Positions 42,591-52,259 are shown, counted from the stretch's first letter. The stretch: DNA of 64,000 nucleotides from Dyadobacter chenwenxiniae (GCF_022869785.1 NZ_CP094997.1:248001-312000); one strand, 5' to 3'. Program-made: numbers and translations. The notes: generated from the letters alone by a model not told the origin.

Positions 42591-43208
42591 GTCTTGGGTC
42601 TTGATGCTCGTTCTATGAATAATCCGTATGTAATTAAGAATGGCCCGGTAGTGCAGGACCCGGCCGATGCCATGTAGCGAGTGTACCTTCAAGTGTTTTA
42701 AAGTATTTTGATGTAGATTCTGATTGAGTTGACAAATAAGGCGATGAAAGCAGGAGAAGCAGGTAGTGATGAGGAGTGGCGGCAGCGAGTCAAAGTAGAA
42801 ACTGACATCGCCGCACAGGGAAATGGCTTTAAACATGGTGTGTTGCACATCGGGGAGCCATCCCATTTTAGCTGTCCGGATTGTGGTGGGGCTATGGTTC
42901 AGATAAAAGAGGGGAGCCTCGTCCGGTTCAAATGCCACACAGGCCATGGTTTCTCGCCCGGCACACTGCTGAATGAGATGCAGGAAATAACAGAAAAAAA
43001 GTTGTGGCAATCTGTTCGCAGTCTGGAAGAGTTCATCATGCTTTTTAATCTGACTTCGGACAATCTTGCCCAGGCGGGTAATACACATGCTGCCGCGAAA
43101 TTTAAGGTAAAAGCAGAAGCTGCAACCGTGAGTGCAAACACTTTAAGGGCTTATATTTTTGAACATCTGTTCAAACGCGACAGCGCTCAACAAGAGTCAG
43201 GGGCCTGA
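42591..43208 (+). pseudogene. Decayed CheB-like methylesterase; C-terminal zinc-ribbon part still open
   Basis: The open part (ATG at 42744, to 43208, 154 residues) matches the C-terminal domain of CheB-like proteins: VETDIAAQGNGF, FSCPDCGGAMVQIKEG, RFKCHTGHGFSPGTLL and EKKLWQSVRSLEEFIML. Immediately upstream the lost CheB domain is visible in pieces. Frame one gives YVIKNGPVVQDPADAM (codons from 42630), which stops at 42675. Another frame gives SVPSSVLKYFDVDSD from 42680. In intact CheB proteins these segments are continuous (VQDPADA, then SMPxSxL and VD). At least two frame changes separate them, and the N-terminal half is gone. The remaining frame may still make a small protein. Confidence 0.75.
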
Positions 43209-43256
43209 TGTTTTATCATCAAAGCGACAGCCGGGGAGGAAGTTGCGCTGCTGCCG

Positions 43257-44168
43257 TCAATGATAATTGACGTATTGGTTTGAGAAGGATCCATCCTCGA
43301 AAAGATCAATGATGGCATAACCAGGGCTTGTTTGCTTGTATTTACCCATCCAGTAGTTGCCCGATACTGCGCCATTACAGCAGTAGGTAACACTGTTGTA
43401 GACTACCCTGTCCAAAAGATGGATATGGCCGCTGACGGCGAGCTTTACGTTGTCATGACGGTTAAACAGCCCAAGGATCTGCGCCGAATCGGTATGCATC
43501 CAGCTGCCTGGAACGACCCATTGATTGTTTTTTAAATTATCGCCGTCAAAGAACACGCTTGCAGATAATATCGGGATGTGTGAAGCGACCAGGACGGGTG
43601 TATGTGATGGTGTGTTATTCAAATCTTTTTTTAACCAATCCATCTGTGCCTCATCAAGTCTGGCATAATAGCCTGTTCCCTCCGGTCTGCAATGAATACT
43701 GTCCAGCAAAATAATATGCCATCCGTTTTTGTCAAAGCTGCGGTAGGAACCTGCCGTTCCCGATTCATCCATCGCCCACTTTTTCCCCTCTGAAAATGAT
43801 CCTGTCGGTGGGCACCAGATGTCGTGATTTCCGATGCAGGAAACCATTGGGATGCTATTTTCCGACCCTAAAACTTTATGATAAAGCGCCCATTCTCTCG
43901 CTGCTTTTTCCTTTGAAATGCCACTGGAACCCATGACCGAGTCCCCTGTATTCAAGATCAGGTCCGGCTTAACTTCTAAGTTCTGGAGATGGTGCAGGCA
44001 TTTTTCAAAACCCTTTGCTGCCCAAAGGTGAGGCTGAACATGAATGTCTGTCAAATGGGCAATGCGCAAAATGCGTTTCGGGGCCAGGGAGAAACCACTG
44101 GCGCTGGCAGAGACAGAATATCCGCCAACGGCCATCCCAATCGTTTTCAACAGGTTCCGTCGTTGCAT
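43257..44168 (-). CDS. Exported calcineurin-like metallophosphoesterase
   Basis: The 303-residue protein opens with a twin-arginine-like signal (MQRRNLLKTIGMAVGG). All metal-binding blocks are present: IAHLTDIHVQPHLW, LILNTGDSVMGS, SCIGNHDIWCPP, LVASHIPIL and LAVSGHIHLLDR. The family hydrolyses phosphoesters with a two-metal centre; the substrate is unknown. It is the last gene of a leftward group with the ThuA-domain protein and the barstar-like protein. The Tat-type signal suggests export after metal loading. Confidence 0.92.
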   Translation of the reverse strand: MQRRNLLKTIGMAVGGYSVSASASGFSLAPKRILRIAHLTDIHVQPHLWAAKGFEKCLHHLQNLEVKPDLILNTGDSVMGSSGISKEKAAREWALYHKVLGSENSIPMVSCIGNHDIWCPPTGSFSEGKKWAMDESGTAGSYRSFDKNGWHIILLDSIHCRPEGTGYYARLDEAQMDWLKKDLNNTPSHTPVLVASHIPILSASVFFDGDNLKNNQWVVPGSWMHTDSAQILGLFNRHDNVKLAVSGHIHLLDRVVYNSVTYCCNGAVSGNYWMGKYKQTSPGYAIIDLFEDGSFSNQYVNYH

Positions 44169-44280
44169 AGGGCTATATGTGCTTTTTGCAAATATGCTTT
44201 TTACATGTGAACCTTGTGTTATTGGCAGATGATCAAATTAAAAACAATAAGAAGTGCCTGCTCACCAGGGCAGCGCTTGC

Positions 44281-45138
44281 CTAGGGCAGTTGCCCGGCCC
44301 ATCGGATACCGCCCATGATGTGCCGCAGTGCATTCGGATCACTGTAAGTTTGCACATTGTGACCCAGTGCAGTGTAAAACATTCGTCCACGGCGCAGCTC
44401 ATGCGTCCATGAAATCGGATGATCGCCGTTCATTTTGCGCCACACAGAGCGGTAGGAGTTTTCATTCAGGCTCAACAAGACTTGAAACCCAGGTTTACCG
44501 CGTACATTTTGCTGAAAATTATACCACTCATCAGCCTTTCGCCATTGTCTGGGAAGCCCTCGATTAATGGGATGTGCAATGTTCTCGGTAATCAGTTCAG
44601 CTTCGGGAATATGAGGTAAAAAAGTATGATCCCGAAAGAATGTTCCCAGTAAGCTTCCATACCACGGCCAATCGTGCTCCGTATCAGAGGCCGAATGAAT
44701 ACCGGCGAAGCCACCACCATTTTCAATGTAATTCTCAAAGGCAGTCTTTTGCTGGTTGTTGAGTATTTCTCCTGTCGTGGAAAGAAAGATTACGACTTTG
44801 AAGTTGCGCAAATGTGTTGAATCAATATAGGCAGCATCTTCGGTAGCGAATACTTCCCAGCCATTGCTGACACATTCCTTGGTGATTGCAGCGATTGCAG
44901 GCTCAATCGAATGATGTCTGAACCCGTTGGTCTTGCTGAATATCAGAACGCTTTTTTGGTTGTGATATAAATGTAATGTGGGGTTAGGCGTTTGATTCAA
45001 AACCGTTTTTGACCAAAAAATGCCTGGCTTGTAAAAGAAACAAACCACCAAGGCTGATGCTGCCAGGAAACCAAAAATGGAAAGGTATACAAGCGCGCCA
45101 AAACTGCCATGTGCGTTTCTTAGCCCCGACGCTTTCAT
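44281..45138 (-). CDS. ThuA domain protein with N-terminal anchor
   Basis: The 285-residue protein has one N-terminal helix (GALVYLSIFGFLAASALVVC). The ThuA glutamine-amidotransferase-like fold follows: VLIFSKTNGFRHHSIEPA, VVIFLSTTGEIL, ENGGGFAGIHSASDTEHDW and MFYTALGHNVQTY. ThuA domains occur near sugar utilisation genes in Bacteroidota, but their reaction is unsettled. It starts 2 bp after the barstar-like gene stop, so the two are translationally linked. Confidence 0.9.
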   Translation of the reverse strand: MKASGLRNAHGSFGALVYLSIFGFLAASALVVCFFYKPGIFWSKTVLNQTPNPTLHLYHNQKSVLIFSKTNGFRHHSIEPAIAAITKECVSNGWEVFATEDAAYIDSTHLRNFKVVIFLSTTGEILNNQQKTAFENYIENGGGFAGIHSASDTEHDWPWYGSLLGTFFRDHTFLPHIPEAELITENIAHPINRGLPRQWRKADEWYNFQQNVRGKPGFQVLLSLNENSYRSVWRKMNGDHPISWTHELRRGRMFYTALGHNVQTYSDPNALRHIMGGIRWAGQLP

Positions 45139-45140
45139 AT

Positions 45141-45539
45141 TTATCTTTGGTTTGTCAAAATCGTAATGTTAGCATGACTGGAAAATATCTCCATGACCAG
45201 GTCGAAATAGGTCTTTCCGTTTCCGTTGTTGAGCGCTTTTAACTTTTCTAAAAAAAACGCTTTATTAAAAGGCGATCCGGGTTTCAGTTTTCCCAGGTAA
45301 TACCGCTTGGTTTCTTCATAACCCAATGCGGTCCGGCTGAATTCAACATCCGCCCAGTTGATTTCAAGTTCTGTTGCACCCCTGGCTGCTCCGAATCCTC
45401 CATATAGCAGATCATCCAGGGCATCCAGGCTGTCTGCAATCTGCCATTCTTCATCTGCCATAAAAACCCTGTTGATCTCATCATAAAACGATGAGATCCC
45501 TCGGATTGAGCTGCCTTGAATCGTCAGTTGGATTTTCAT
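45141..45539 (-). CDS. Barstar-like ribonuclease inhibitor family protein
   Basis: The 132-residue protein shows the barstar pattern: IQGSSIRGISSFYDEINRVF, then WQIADSLDALDDLLYGGFG, and a C-terminal strand ANITILTNQR. The DALDDLL helix is the usual barnase-binding landmark. No ribonuclease gene is adjacent. It begins an operon with the ThuA protein, 2 bp apart, and the metallophosphoesterase. An inhibitor of an unlinked nuclease, or a recruited barstar fold, are both possible. Confidence 0.75.
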   Translation of the reverse strand: MKIQLTIQGSSIRGISSFYDEINRVFMADEEWQIADSLDALDDLLYGGFGAARGATELEINWADVEFSRTALGYEETKRYYLGKLKPGSPFNKAFFLEKLKALNNGNGKTYFDLVMEIFSSHANITILTNQR

Positions 45540-45635
45540 TTTTGTCGTTAAGCAATGGCAAAAGTGCCATTGCTCTGCCGTGAAGATATCTTAGTCTTTC
45601 ATTCAGACGAACCGGGCTGCCACGAAGTATGAATT

Positions 45636-45687
45636 TTTGACACAGAAAAAGGGAGTCCAGCCTGTTGAAACCTTTTTCTGTGTCAAA
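45636..45687 (-). terminator. Strong hairpin terminator after the choice-of-anchor I gene
   Basis: The 17-nt arm 45636-45652 pairs perfectly with 45671-45687 (ends TTTGACACAG and CTGTGTCAAA). Further T residues follow on the reverse strand. It ends the transcript of the gene that stops at 45697. Confidence 0.85.
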
Positions 45688-45696
45688 TAATTAATT

Positions 45697-47187
45697 TCAG
45701 ATCTGATAAAACTTTACAGTTCCATCTCCTTCATTGCTGGTTACCAGCAATCCTTTGCCGTTCGGGCTTTTGTCGGGTGCCACGTAAAGTACGCCCTCTG
45801 GTGCATCGCCGGTTTTCAAGATTTGAAGAAACTTAGGAGCGCTGGGATTGCTCAGGTCGTAAATAGCAACAGCATCCACACGTTCCAAAGCGATGAAGCC
45901 AACCGGCTTATTGCCTATCATGCCAATGGTGACACCTTCCGGCTCTACACCTTTGTCATCGGAGCGGTCATCGTCATAGATCCCGGCTTTGATGACTTCT
46001 TCTTCAAGCGAACTGGCTGAGTCGAACACGAGCTGGCCGGTTGATGCATTGAAAATACTGAAACCGCGGCCTCCAAACCCATAAAGCACATCGAAATCGC
46101 CATCATTGTCAATGTCGCCGCGGGTGCTGGTAACACGCAGGCGGCCCAGGTTTTCAGGCTTTTTCAAAGTAACTGCATCGGGGAATACTGTTGCGTCCAG
46201 CGATAGGGTGCTTACCCTTTTTTGCTCATCAAAAGCAGCATATTCGCGGGCATCGCCTTCATTGGCTGTAATCAGGTAGTCCGAACCATTAGAGGAGAAT
46301 GGCGCGATAGCATCGGGCAGGTAAAACGACTTTACAGGCCACGCTGCCAGTGCGATTTTGTTGTCTTTATCACTGGCATCCATCGCATTGGCCATTTTGC
46401 TGATGTCCTTGCTGCCCAGTGGGTGGAGTTTTAGAATTGTTCCCGTAGTTAAGTCCAGCTCTGCAATCCCGTTGTTTTCCTGCAAGGTCACAAAAGCTTT
46501 TTTGGAATCACTGGAAATAGCAACATACTCAGGCTCAATGTCCTGGGCGAAGCTTGCCCCCGGCCCATACACCCGGAAACCGCCCAATGCCAGCTGGTTG
46601 TAGGATCCGGCAAAAGCTCCGAATGTGAGCGTTTTTACGTTGTAATTATCTGTAACGTCAATGATTGATACAGATCCCTCAGGATCAGCTGTGTAGTCAG
46701 CATTGGGTTCGCCTTCATTTGCCGTCACAATATATTTGCCATCAGGGCTGAAAGTTACCATGTCCGGCAAGGCGCCAACTGCTATTTGTTTGATTGTCGT
46801 CAATGTTGCCGTATTCATCACAATAAGGTTTCCGTTGGCTTGCTTGTTGGATGCTTCCAACGCAATGGCCAGTTTGCCTTGAGACACAGCAACGCTGTTA
46901 GCAACACCACCCAGCTTTGAGATATCGATCGATTGCAGTTTGGTTATAGCCGGGAATGCAGATAAATCTAATACATCCACTTTGGCTGCCGATTCATTGT
47001 TGACTGTGAAAAGCCTGGCTGTTGCCGGATCGTATGCGGAGATCTCCGAAGCAGCAGTCTCACCCAGATCGATAGAAGCAACTTCTTTGAATACGACGGG
47101 CGTTTCCGGATTTTCAGGGAAATGGTCTGTGCAACTATTAAAAGCCGCAGCAAGTAAAGTCAGTGCGAGTAAATTTTTGTTTTTCAT
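45697..47187 (-). CDS. Choice-of-anchor I family surface lipoprotein (beta-propeller)
   Basis: The ATG at 47187 gives 496 residues with signal MKNKNLLALTLLAAAFNSC and a lipobox Cys. A seven-bladed propeller is suggested by repeats such as FSPDGKYIVTANEGEPN, EYVAISSDSKKAFVTLQEN and DYLITANEGDAREYAAFDE. The C-terminal block GVEPEGVTIGMIGNKPVGFI and LLVTSNEGDGTVKFYQI is typical of this family, sometimes annotated as alkaline phosphatase-like. The enzymatic role is unproven. It lies 163 bp after SusD, behind a terminator hairpin. Confidence 0.88.
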   Translation of the reverse strand: MKNKNLLALTLLAAAFNSCTDHFPENPETPVVFKEVASIDLGETAASEISAYDPATARLFTVNNESAAKVDVLDLSAFPAITKLQSIDISKLGGVANSVAVSQGKLAIALEASNKQANGNLIVMNTATLTTIKQIAVGALPDMVTFSPDGKYIVTANEGEPNADYTADPEGSVSIIDVTDNYNVKTLTFGAFAGSYNQLALGGFRVYGPGASFAQDIEPEYVAISSDSKKAFVTLQENNGIAELDLTTGTILKLHPLGSKDISKMANAMDASDKDNKIALAAWPVKSFYLPDAIAPFSSNGSDYLITANEGDAREYAAFDEQKRVSTLSLDATVFPDAVTLKKPENLGRLRVTSTRGDIDNDGDFDVLYGFGGRGFSIFNASTGQLVFDSASSLEEEVIKAGIYDDDRSDDKGVEPEGVTIGMIGNKPVGFIALERVDAVAIYDLSNPSAPKFLQILKTGDAPEGVLYVAPDKSPNGKGLLVTSNEGDGTVKFYQI

Positions 47188-47217
47188 CGTTAAATGGTAA
47201 GTGATAAAAACAAAAAT

Positions 47218-47243
47218 AGCCACTGGACAAACGGCCAGTGGCT
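47218..47243 (-). terminator. Terminator after the SusCD pair
   Basis: AGCCACTGG at 47218-47226 pairs with CCAGTGGCT at 47235-47243. On the reverse strand it is followed by ATTTTTGTTTTT. It lies 107 bp after the SusD stop but only about 30 bp before the ATG of the next gene, so that gene either has a promoter upstream of the hairpin or depends on read-through. Confidence 0.75.
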
Positions 47244-47350
47244 TGCTTATTAAAGCTTAACAATAAGATAATCCAGCTTATTACCGTTTCAGGACTTTGA
47301 TGTAAACATTCAAAATCTCAACTTCCCGGGGCAGCAAAAATTCATTTGAA

Positions 47351-48889
47351 TCAATATCCGGGATTCTGATACATTTTAGTCGGATTCAGCTTGTATTCGT
47401 CAAAGGGGATCGGGTAGTAACGGTCCTTCGGTCCAAAGTTGGAAAGTTTGGCAAGACCGAAATTGTCCTGGCTTTTGGCCTTAAAATAGGTGACAAGCTC
47501 ATCGGTTGTCAAAAAGCGTAGCAGATCAAACCAGCGGTGGTTTTCAAAGGCAAGCTCTGAGCGGCGCTCATGCAGGATCGCGAGTTTCAGCGTCGGATAC
47601 TTGGCGCGGTAAGTCGTGTTGCGGATGGATGCTGCATACAAAGGCAGGCCGGCGCGTTCCCTCACCTGGTCGAGAAAGCCGATGGCAGCAGCTTCGTTGC
47701 CCAGATACATATTGACTTCGGCGAGCATTAAGATCACATCGGCATAACGGATCAATATCCAGTCGTTTCCGCCAAAGCCCTGGTTTGTTGCCGCAGGGCT
47801 CGCATCACGGAATTTGGTAATAAAATAATCGCGAACGATCGGGTCGTTGGCAAACTTAATGTTGAAATCCTTCCTGACATCAGCTTCTTCGTAGTCCAGC
47901 ACAAGGTCCGGGGTAACATTACCGCCTGCACCCGTTGAGGTTACCAGCGAATTGATGGTTTCACCTTTGGCTTGATTATTCCGGGCAATGGCTGACGAAA
48001 AGTTAATGTCGCCCTGCTTGTTAACGACCTGGAAAATGATTTCGGGAACCGTGGATTTTTTAGCTACATCAAAAACATCGGCATAAGGGATTTCTTTCAG
48101 CATACCGAAAGTGCGCAGGTTGTAACAAGCGGTCAGATAGTTTTTCGCCTGGTTCAGATTCGCCGTCCGGTTGGCCTGATCCAGTGTGGTGGCCATCGTC
48201 AGGTAAACTTGTCCGAGCAATGCGTTAGCGGCGGCTTTGGTAACTTTTCCTTTGGTAGCGCTCGTTTGCACATCAGGCAAAGGGCTGCTCACTGCTTCGG
48301 TCAGATCTGTAACAATTTGCTGATAAACCACATCCTGCTTCTCGCGAAACGTGCTCTCCTGCACTTCTGCAAAAGTCAATGGCCTGGTGATCAATGGTAC
48401 ATCGCCCCACCTGCGCACAAGATGGAAGTAAATCAATGCACGCATGAATTTGGCTTCTGCCTTGTATCTCTCTTTCAGGTCATTGTCCGTAAAAGTTACC
48501 TTTTCAATTCCCTCGAGAACCTGATTTGACCGGGTAATGGTTTGATACAATGCGAGCCAGTGGCTTTTCAGGTAAGTGTTGCTGGGCAAAAGTGAAAAAT
48601 CATTGAACTGAAACGGCTCACCTGCATTAGATTGGTTATCGTTCCTGCCTGTGTTGTCTGAACGTTCTTCACTGTAAAGCGCGCTTGTCTCGCCGATTCC
48701 GTTGCCATTGCGCAGCGACTGATAAATACCATTTACCGCAGCCTCCACCTCGCCGGGCGATTGGTAATATGATGCATTGGAAACTGCATTAGGGTTTTCC
48801 AGGTCAATAAAATCAGTGGAGCAGGAGCTGAGCACGCAAAGCGCGAACACAGTAATGATATGGGTTAATTTATATTTTTTGTCAAACAT
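47351..48889 (-). CDS. SusD/RagB-type outer-membrane nutrient-binding lipoprotein
   Basis: The 512-residue lipoprotein has a signal ending in LSSCSTDF. Family features are EVEAAVNGIYQSLRNGNG, AEAKFMRALIYFHLVRRWGD, VPLITRPLTFAEV and near the C-terminus LAILHERRSELAFENHRWFD with LRF. The end KYYPIPFDEYKLNPTKMYQ-like pattern (DRYYPIPFDEYKLNPT) is typical. SusD proteins form the lid of the TonB-dependent SusC channel. It starts 11 bp after the SusC stop. No glycosidase or regulator accompanies the pair, so the substrate cannot be predicted. Confidence 0.96.
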   Translation of the reverse strand: MFDKKYKLTHIITVFALCVLSSCSTDFIDLENPNAVSNASYYQSPGEVEAAVNGIYQSLRNGNGIGETSALYSEERSDNTGRNDNQSNAGEPFQFNDFSLLPSNTYLKSHWLALYQTITRSNQVLEGIEKVTFTDNDLKERYKAEAKFMRALIYFHLVRRWGDVPLITRPLTFAEVQESTFREKQDVVYQQIVTDLTEAVSSPLPDVQTSATKGKVTKAAANALLGQVYLTMATTLDQANRTANLNQAKNYLTACYNLRTFGMLKEIPYADVFDVAKKSTVPEIIFQVVNKQGDINFSSAIARNNQAKGETINSLVTSTGAGGNVTPDLVLDYEEADVRKDFNIKFANDPIVRDYFITKFRDASPAATNQGFGGNDWILIRYADVILMLAEVNMYLGNEAAAIGFLDQVRERAGLPLYAASIRNTTYRAKYPTLKLAILHERRSELAFENHRWFDLLRFLTTDELVTYFKAKSQDNFGLAKLSNFGPKDRYYPIPFDEYKLNPTKMYQNPGY

Positions 48890-48899
48890 AGCTGCTTAA

Positions 48900-51800
48900 T
48901 TAAAAGGTGATTCGCACGCCAACATTGTATGCGCGGGCAAGAGGATATTTACCATAATCAACACCCGGCGTCAGGTTGGATCCGTCGTTGTAATCCACTT
49001 CCGGGTTATAGCCAAGATATTTGGTCAGTGTAAACGCGTTGTCTACGCCCACATAAACCCGCAGGTTACTGATCGCATTTTTGCTGATCTGGGCGATCTG
49101 AGGAAAGTTATAGGCCAAAGTCAGGTTCGTGCATCTGAGAAATGAACCGTCTTGCAGATAAAATGTGGAAAGGCGCGTGCTGTTGCTTTGCGTGCCTCCG
49201 CGTGCAGCGCGGTATACTTTGCCGTCACCTGGCTGAGCTTCGGAGCGATAGCGGTCCAGCACTTTGGAATACTGATTGCCCGATCCTTCCATATTGTAAA
49301 TGTAATAATCCTGACCATCCAGCACCTGGTTGCCGTAAATTCCGTTGAACGACGAACTGAAATCCAGATTCTTATAGCTGGCTGAAATCGCAAATCCGTA
49401 AGTGAATTTCGGATGCGGCGTGCCGATCACTTGCTTATCTGCATCATTCACAACGCCATCAGCATTGAGGTCCTCGAAATAAAGATCACCCGGACGAAGC
49501 GGATTCGTCGAAGCCGTTGAGCGCGCAGGGCCTTTTGGAACGTAACCCGCCGGGAATTTCTGGGTAGAAGCATTGTAAACCGCGTTGTCCGCAGCCAGGT
49601 TCTCCATGTCCGACTCGCGCACCATGCCTTTTACTTTAAAACCATAAAACATCCCGATCGGCTGTCCCTGCTGGGTAATGTGCGTGATGTAAGAGCGTTC
49701 TGCACCCGTAGAAAGGATCGTGTTGGCACCGCCCATATCCAGGACTTTGTTGCGGTTCAGCGAGAAGTTTCCGCTGATATTCAGGTTAAAATCAGTCTTT
49801 GAAATCACGCGCGCATCAGCCTGGATGTCAAAGCCCGTGTTCTGCACCTTTGAGTTTCTCAGGTTTGTCAGAATGGTCGATGAACCTGAGATGGCCGAAA
49901 GCGGCTGGTTGAAGAGCAGGTTGTAGGACCGGCTCAGGTAATAGTTTGCAATGATAGAAAGCCTGTCCTCAAACAACCCCAGGTCGAGCCCCACATTATA
50001 TTGTGAAGTAGACTCCCAGCCCAGGTTTTGATCTTTAATTCCATCTGCCCAAAGAGCGGTGTTAACCGTTCCGTTTCCAAAAACAACACCGCCCGGAGCG
50101 GCCATGGTTTGCAGGAAGTTGTAGTTACCAATGTTGTTGTTCCCGCTCAATCCCCAGCTGGCGCGCAATTTCATCGTTGAGGATTTGCCCAGCAAGTCAT
50201 TGTAGAAAGGCTCATTCGAAATGTTCCAGCCTGCCGACACCGACGGGAAGCTTCCCCAACGGTTGTTTGGACCGAAACGCGACGAACCATCGGTACGGAA
50301 GGAAGCTGTCAGGTAATATTTGTTGTCAAAATTGTAAACCGCGCGTGCCAGGTAGGAGAGTAATGTCCAGTTGGTTTTTCCCGTTCCGTCGGTTTCGGGA
50401 TTACCGGTGTTCAGACCAAAATAAATAGCATCTGCGCCTTTTCCGGTGATCTCTTCGATCCGGTCATTCTGGAATCCGCGTGCCGTTACCGAAATTACGT
50501 CACGGTTATTCTGCTGCGCTGTATAACCAAGCAATCCGTCGAAACTGTGTTTGCCCCATGCTTTTTTGTAGTTCAGGGTAAATTCAGCCAGCTTGTCCAT
50601 AAAGCTGACGTTCCGCGATACGGCGTTGGCAGCTGCTATGGCTTGCGGTGATCCCGGAGGGTTAGCGCCCTCGCTCAGGCTGGTTGGCCGGTAATATTCA
50701 TATTTTTCATTGTAAGTCTGTAATCCCAGGTTTAGTTTGAATGTCAGATCTTTAACAATTTCAAATGTGGCAAATCCATTGTAGGTCCCGCGCTGCCCGG
50801 CTCTGTTAATGTGTGTCTCTGTGGCAAGGGCCACCGGATTTTCAACGGATTGCAGACCAAACCCCGAGCTCAATGCCGCCGCCTCGTTCTTGGCAAGCGA
50901 ACCGTCTTCGTTGTAAGCTTTGAAGATCGGCATATACACCAGTGCTCCCAGGATAGGTCCCTGGTTAAAGCGTCCTTCCTGGACTTCGCGGTTGGTATTG
51001 TAGGTGTAGGCCAGATTAGCGCCAACTTTCAGCTTTTTGTTGACGTCAGCATCAATGTTTGCCCGGAAATTCGTGCGTTCCTGCTTGGTGCTCAGGATAA
51101 TGCCTTGCTGGGTAAGATGTCCCCCGCTGATGGCATAGCGAAGCCCTTTTTGTCCGCCACTAAAACTAATGTTATGTCGGCTCACCGGCGCATTTCGGTA
51201 AAGCTCATCCTGCCAGTCGGTGTTGTATTTGGGTGTGATCAACCGCTGGTTTGCAAAATCATACATGTCGGTAGGGATACTTACCGAGCCTGCGCTGCCA
51301 CCCAGGTTTTTGATCCGAGTTGCGTTTTCATCCGAAAACATGGCGTCGTTCCAGGGTTTGCCGCCGTTTACCATCAGGTCGCGGTAGGTGTTGTTGCGGC
51401 CGTCGATCAGCAACTGGGCGAACTCGGATGAATTGAGCATATCCACCTTTTTTGCCAGCTGATGCACCCCGAACTGATAATCGTATTCCAGCTTTCCCTT
51501 TCCTTCCTTGCCCCGCTTTGTTGTGATCAAAACCACACCGCCCGCCGCACGTGAACCGTAAATAGCCGCAGAGGCCGCATCTTTTAATATATCAATCGAT
51601 TCAATGTCGTTGGGATTAATGAATACATCATTTCCAGCCGGATAGCCATCAATCACATAAAGGGGATCGGAGCTCGCATTGATCGAGCCGACGCCCCGAA
51701 CACGGATTTTTGTGCCAACATAGGGTGCGCCACTCACTTGTGAAATTTGTACACCAGCCACTTTTCCCACCAGGGCCTGGCCCACAGTTGGGGTAGTCAA

Positions 51801-52259
51801 GTTAAGCTCTTTCGCCTTTACGCTTGAAACTGCGCCGGTCAGATCACTTTTTCTGAGCGTCTGATAACCCACGGCAACAACCTCATCGAGCATCATCGCA
51901 TCTTGCTTCAATTGAACATTGAGCGGTTTTTCATCCGAAATCACCACTTCCTGAGCCAGGAATCCAACGAAAGAAAACACGAGCGTGGATCCTGCGGCCG
52001 CTTCGATGACAAACTCTCCGTTCACATCCGTCACTGCGCCGCGGCTGTTGTTCCCCTTTTCGATCACAGTAACGCCCAGCAACGGGTCTCCGTTGTCGTC
52101 AAGCACGCGGCCCGTCACACGGATTTTTGGTGCTTGACGGTCGGCGTGACTGATTGATACATGGTGGTCTGGCTTTGCCGCCCTTGCCGGGCTAAGGGCA
52201 CTGAAAACCAGGGAACCAGCAATTACCACAGGAACAATGGGTAAAAGTAGTTTTTTCAT
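48900..52259 (-). CDS. SusC/RagA-type TonB-dependent receptor
   Basis: The 1119-residue protein has a signal peptide (MKKLLLPIVPVVIAGSLVFS), a carboxypeptidase-like N-terminal domain (VTGRVLDDNGDPLLGV, FSFVGFLAQEVVI) and a TonB box region (LDEVVAVGYQTLRKSDLTGA). The plug has VQISQVSGAPYVGTKIRVRG, LYVIDGYPAG and AASAAIYGSRAAGGVVLITT. A 22-strand barrel ends in YNVGVRITF with terminal Phe. It imports an unknown large nutrient with energy from TonB. It is the first gene of the SusC-SusD operon. Confidence 0.97.
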   Translation of the reverse strand: MKKLLLPIVPVVIAGSLVFSALSPARAAKPDHHVSISHADRQAPKIRVTGRVLDDNGDPLLGVTVIEKGNNSRGAVTDVNGEFVIEAAAGSTLVFSFVGFLAQEVVISDEKPLNVQLKQDAMMLDEVVAVGYQTLRKSDLTGAVSSVKAKELNLTTPTVGQALVGKVAGVQISQVSGAPYVGTKIRVRGVGSINASSDPLYVIDGYPAGNDVFINPNDIESIDILKDAASAAIYGSRAAGGVVLITTKRGKEGKGKLEYDYQFGVHQLAKKVDMLNSSEFAQLLIDGRNNTYRDLMVNGGKPWNDAMFSDENATRIKNLGGSAGSVSIPTDMYDFANQRLITPKYNTDWQDELYRNAPVSRHNISFSGGQKGLRYAISGGHLTQQGIILSTKQERTNFRANIDADVNKKLKVGANLAYTYNTNREVQEGRFNQGPILGALVYMPIFKAYNEDGSLAKNEAAALSSGFGLQSVENPVALATETHINRAGQRGTYNGFATFEIVKDLTFKLNLGLQTYNEKYEYYRPTSLSEGANPPGSPQAIAAANAVSRNVSFMDKLAEFTLNYKKAWGKHSFDGLLGYTAQQNNRDVISVTARGFQNDRIEEITGKGADAIYFGLNTGNPETDGTGKTNWTLLSYLARAVYNFDNKYYLTASFRTDGSSRFGPNNRWGSFPSVSAGWNISNEPFYNDLLGKSSTMKLRASWGLSGNNNIGNYNFLQTMAAPGGVVFGNGTVNTALWADGIKDQNLGWESTSQYNVGLDLGLFEDRLSIIANYYLSRSYNLLFNQPLSAISGSSTILTNLRNSKVQNTGFDIQADARVISKTDFNLNISGNFSLNRNKVLDMGGANTILSTGAERSYITHITQQGQPIGMFYGFKVKGMVRESDMENLAADNAVYNASTQKFPAGYVPKGPARSTASTNPLRPGDLYFEDLNADGVVNDADKQVIGTPHPKFTYGFAISASYKNLDFSSSFNGIYGNQVLDGQDYYIYNMEGSGNQYSKVLDRYRSEAQPGDGKVYRAARGGTQSNSTRLSTFYLQDGSFLRCTNLTLAYNFPQIAQISKNAISNLRVYVGVDNAFTLTKYLGYNPEVDYNDGSNLTPGVDYGKYPLARAYNVGVRITF

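Noticed and set aside
42564..43088. Reverse-strand 174-codon frame over the CheB remnant
   Set aside because: The forward strand shows conserved CheB segments and a zinc-ribbon; the reverse frame has no recognisable motif.
48209..51431. Long open frames antisense to the SusCD genes, up to 206 codons
   Set aside because: They arise from high-GC antisense composition, and the opposite strand encodes clear SusC/SusD families.
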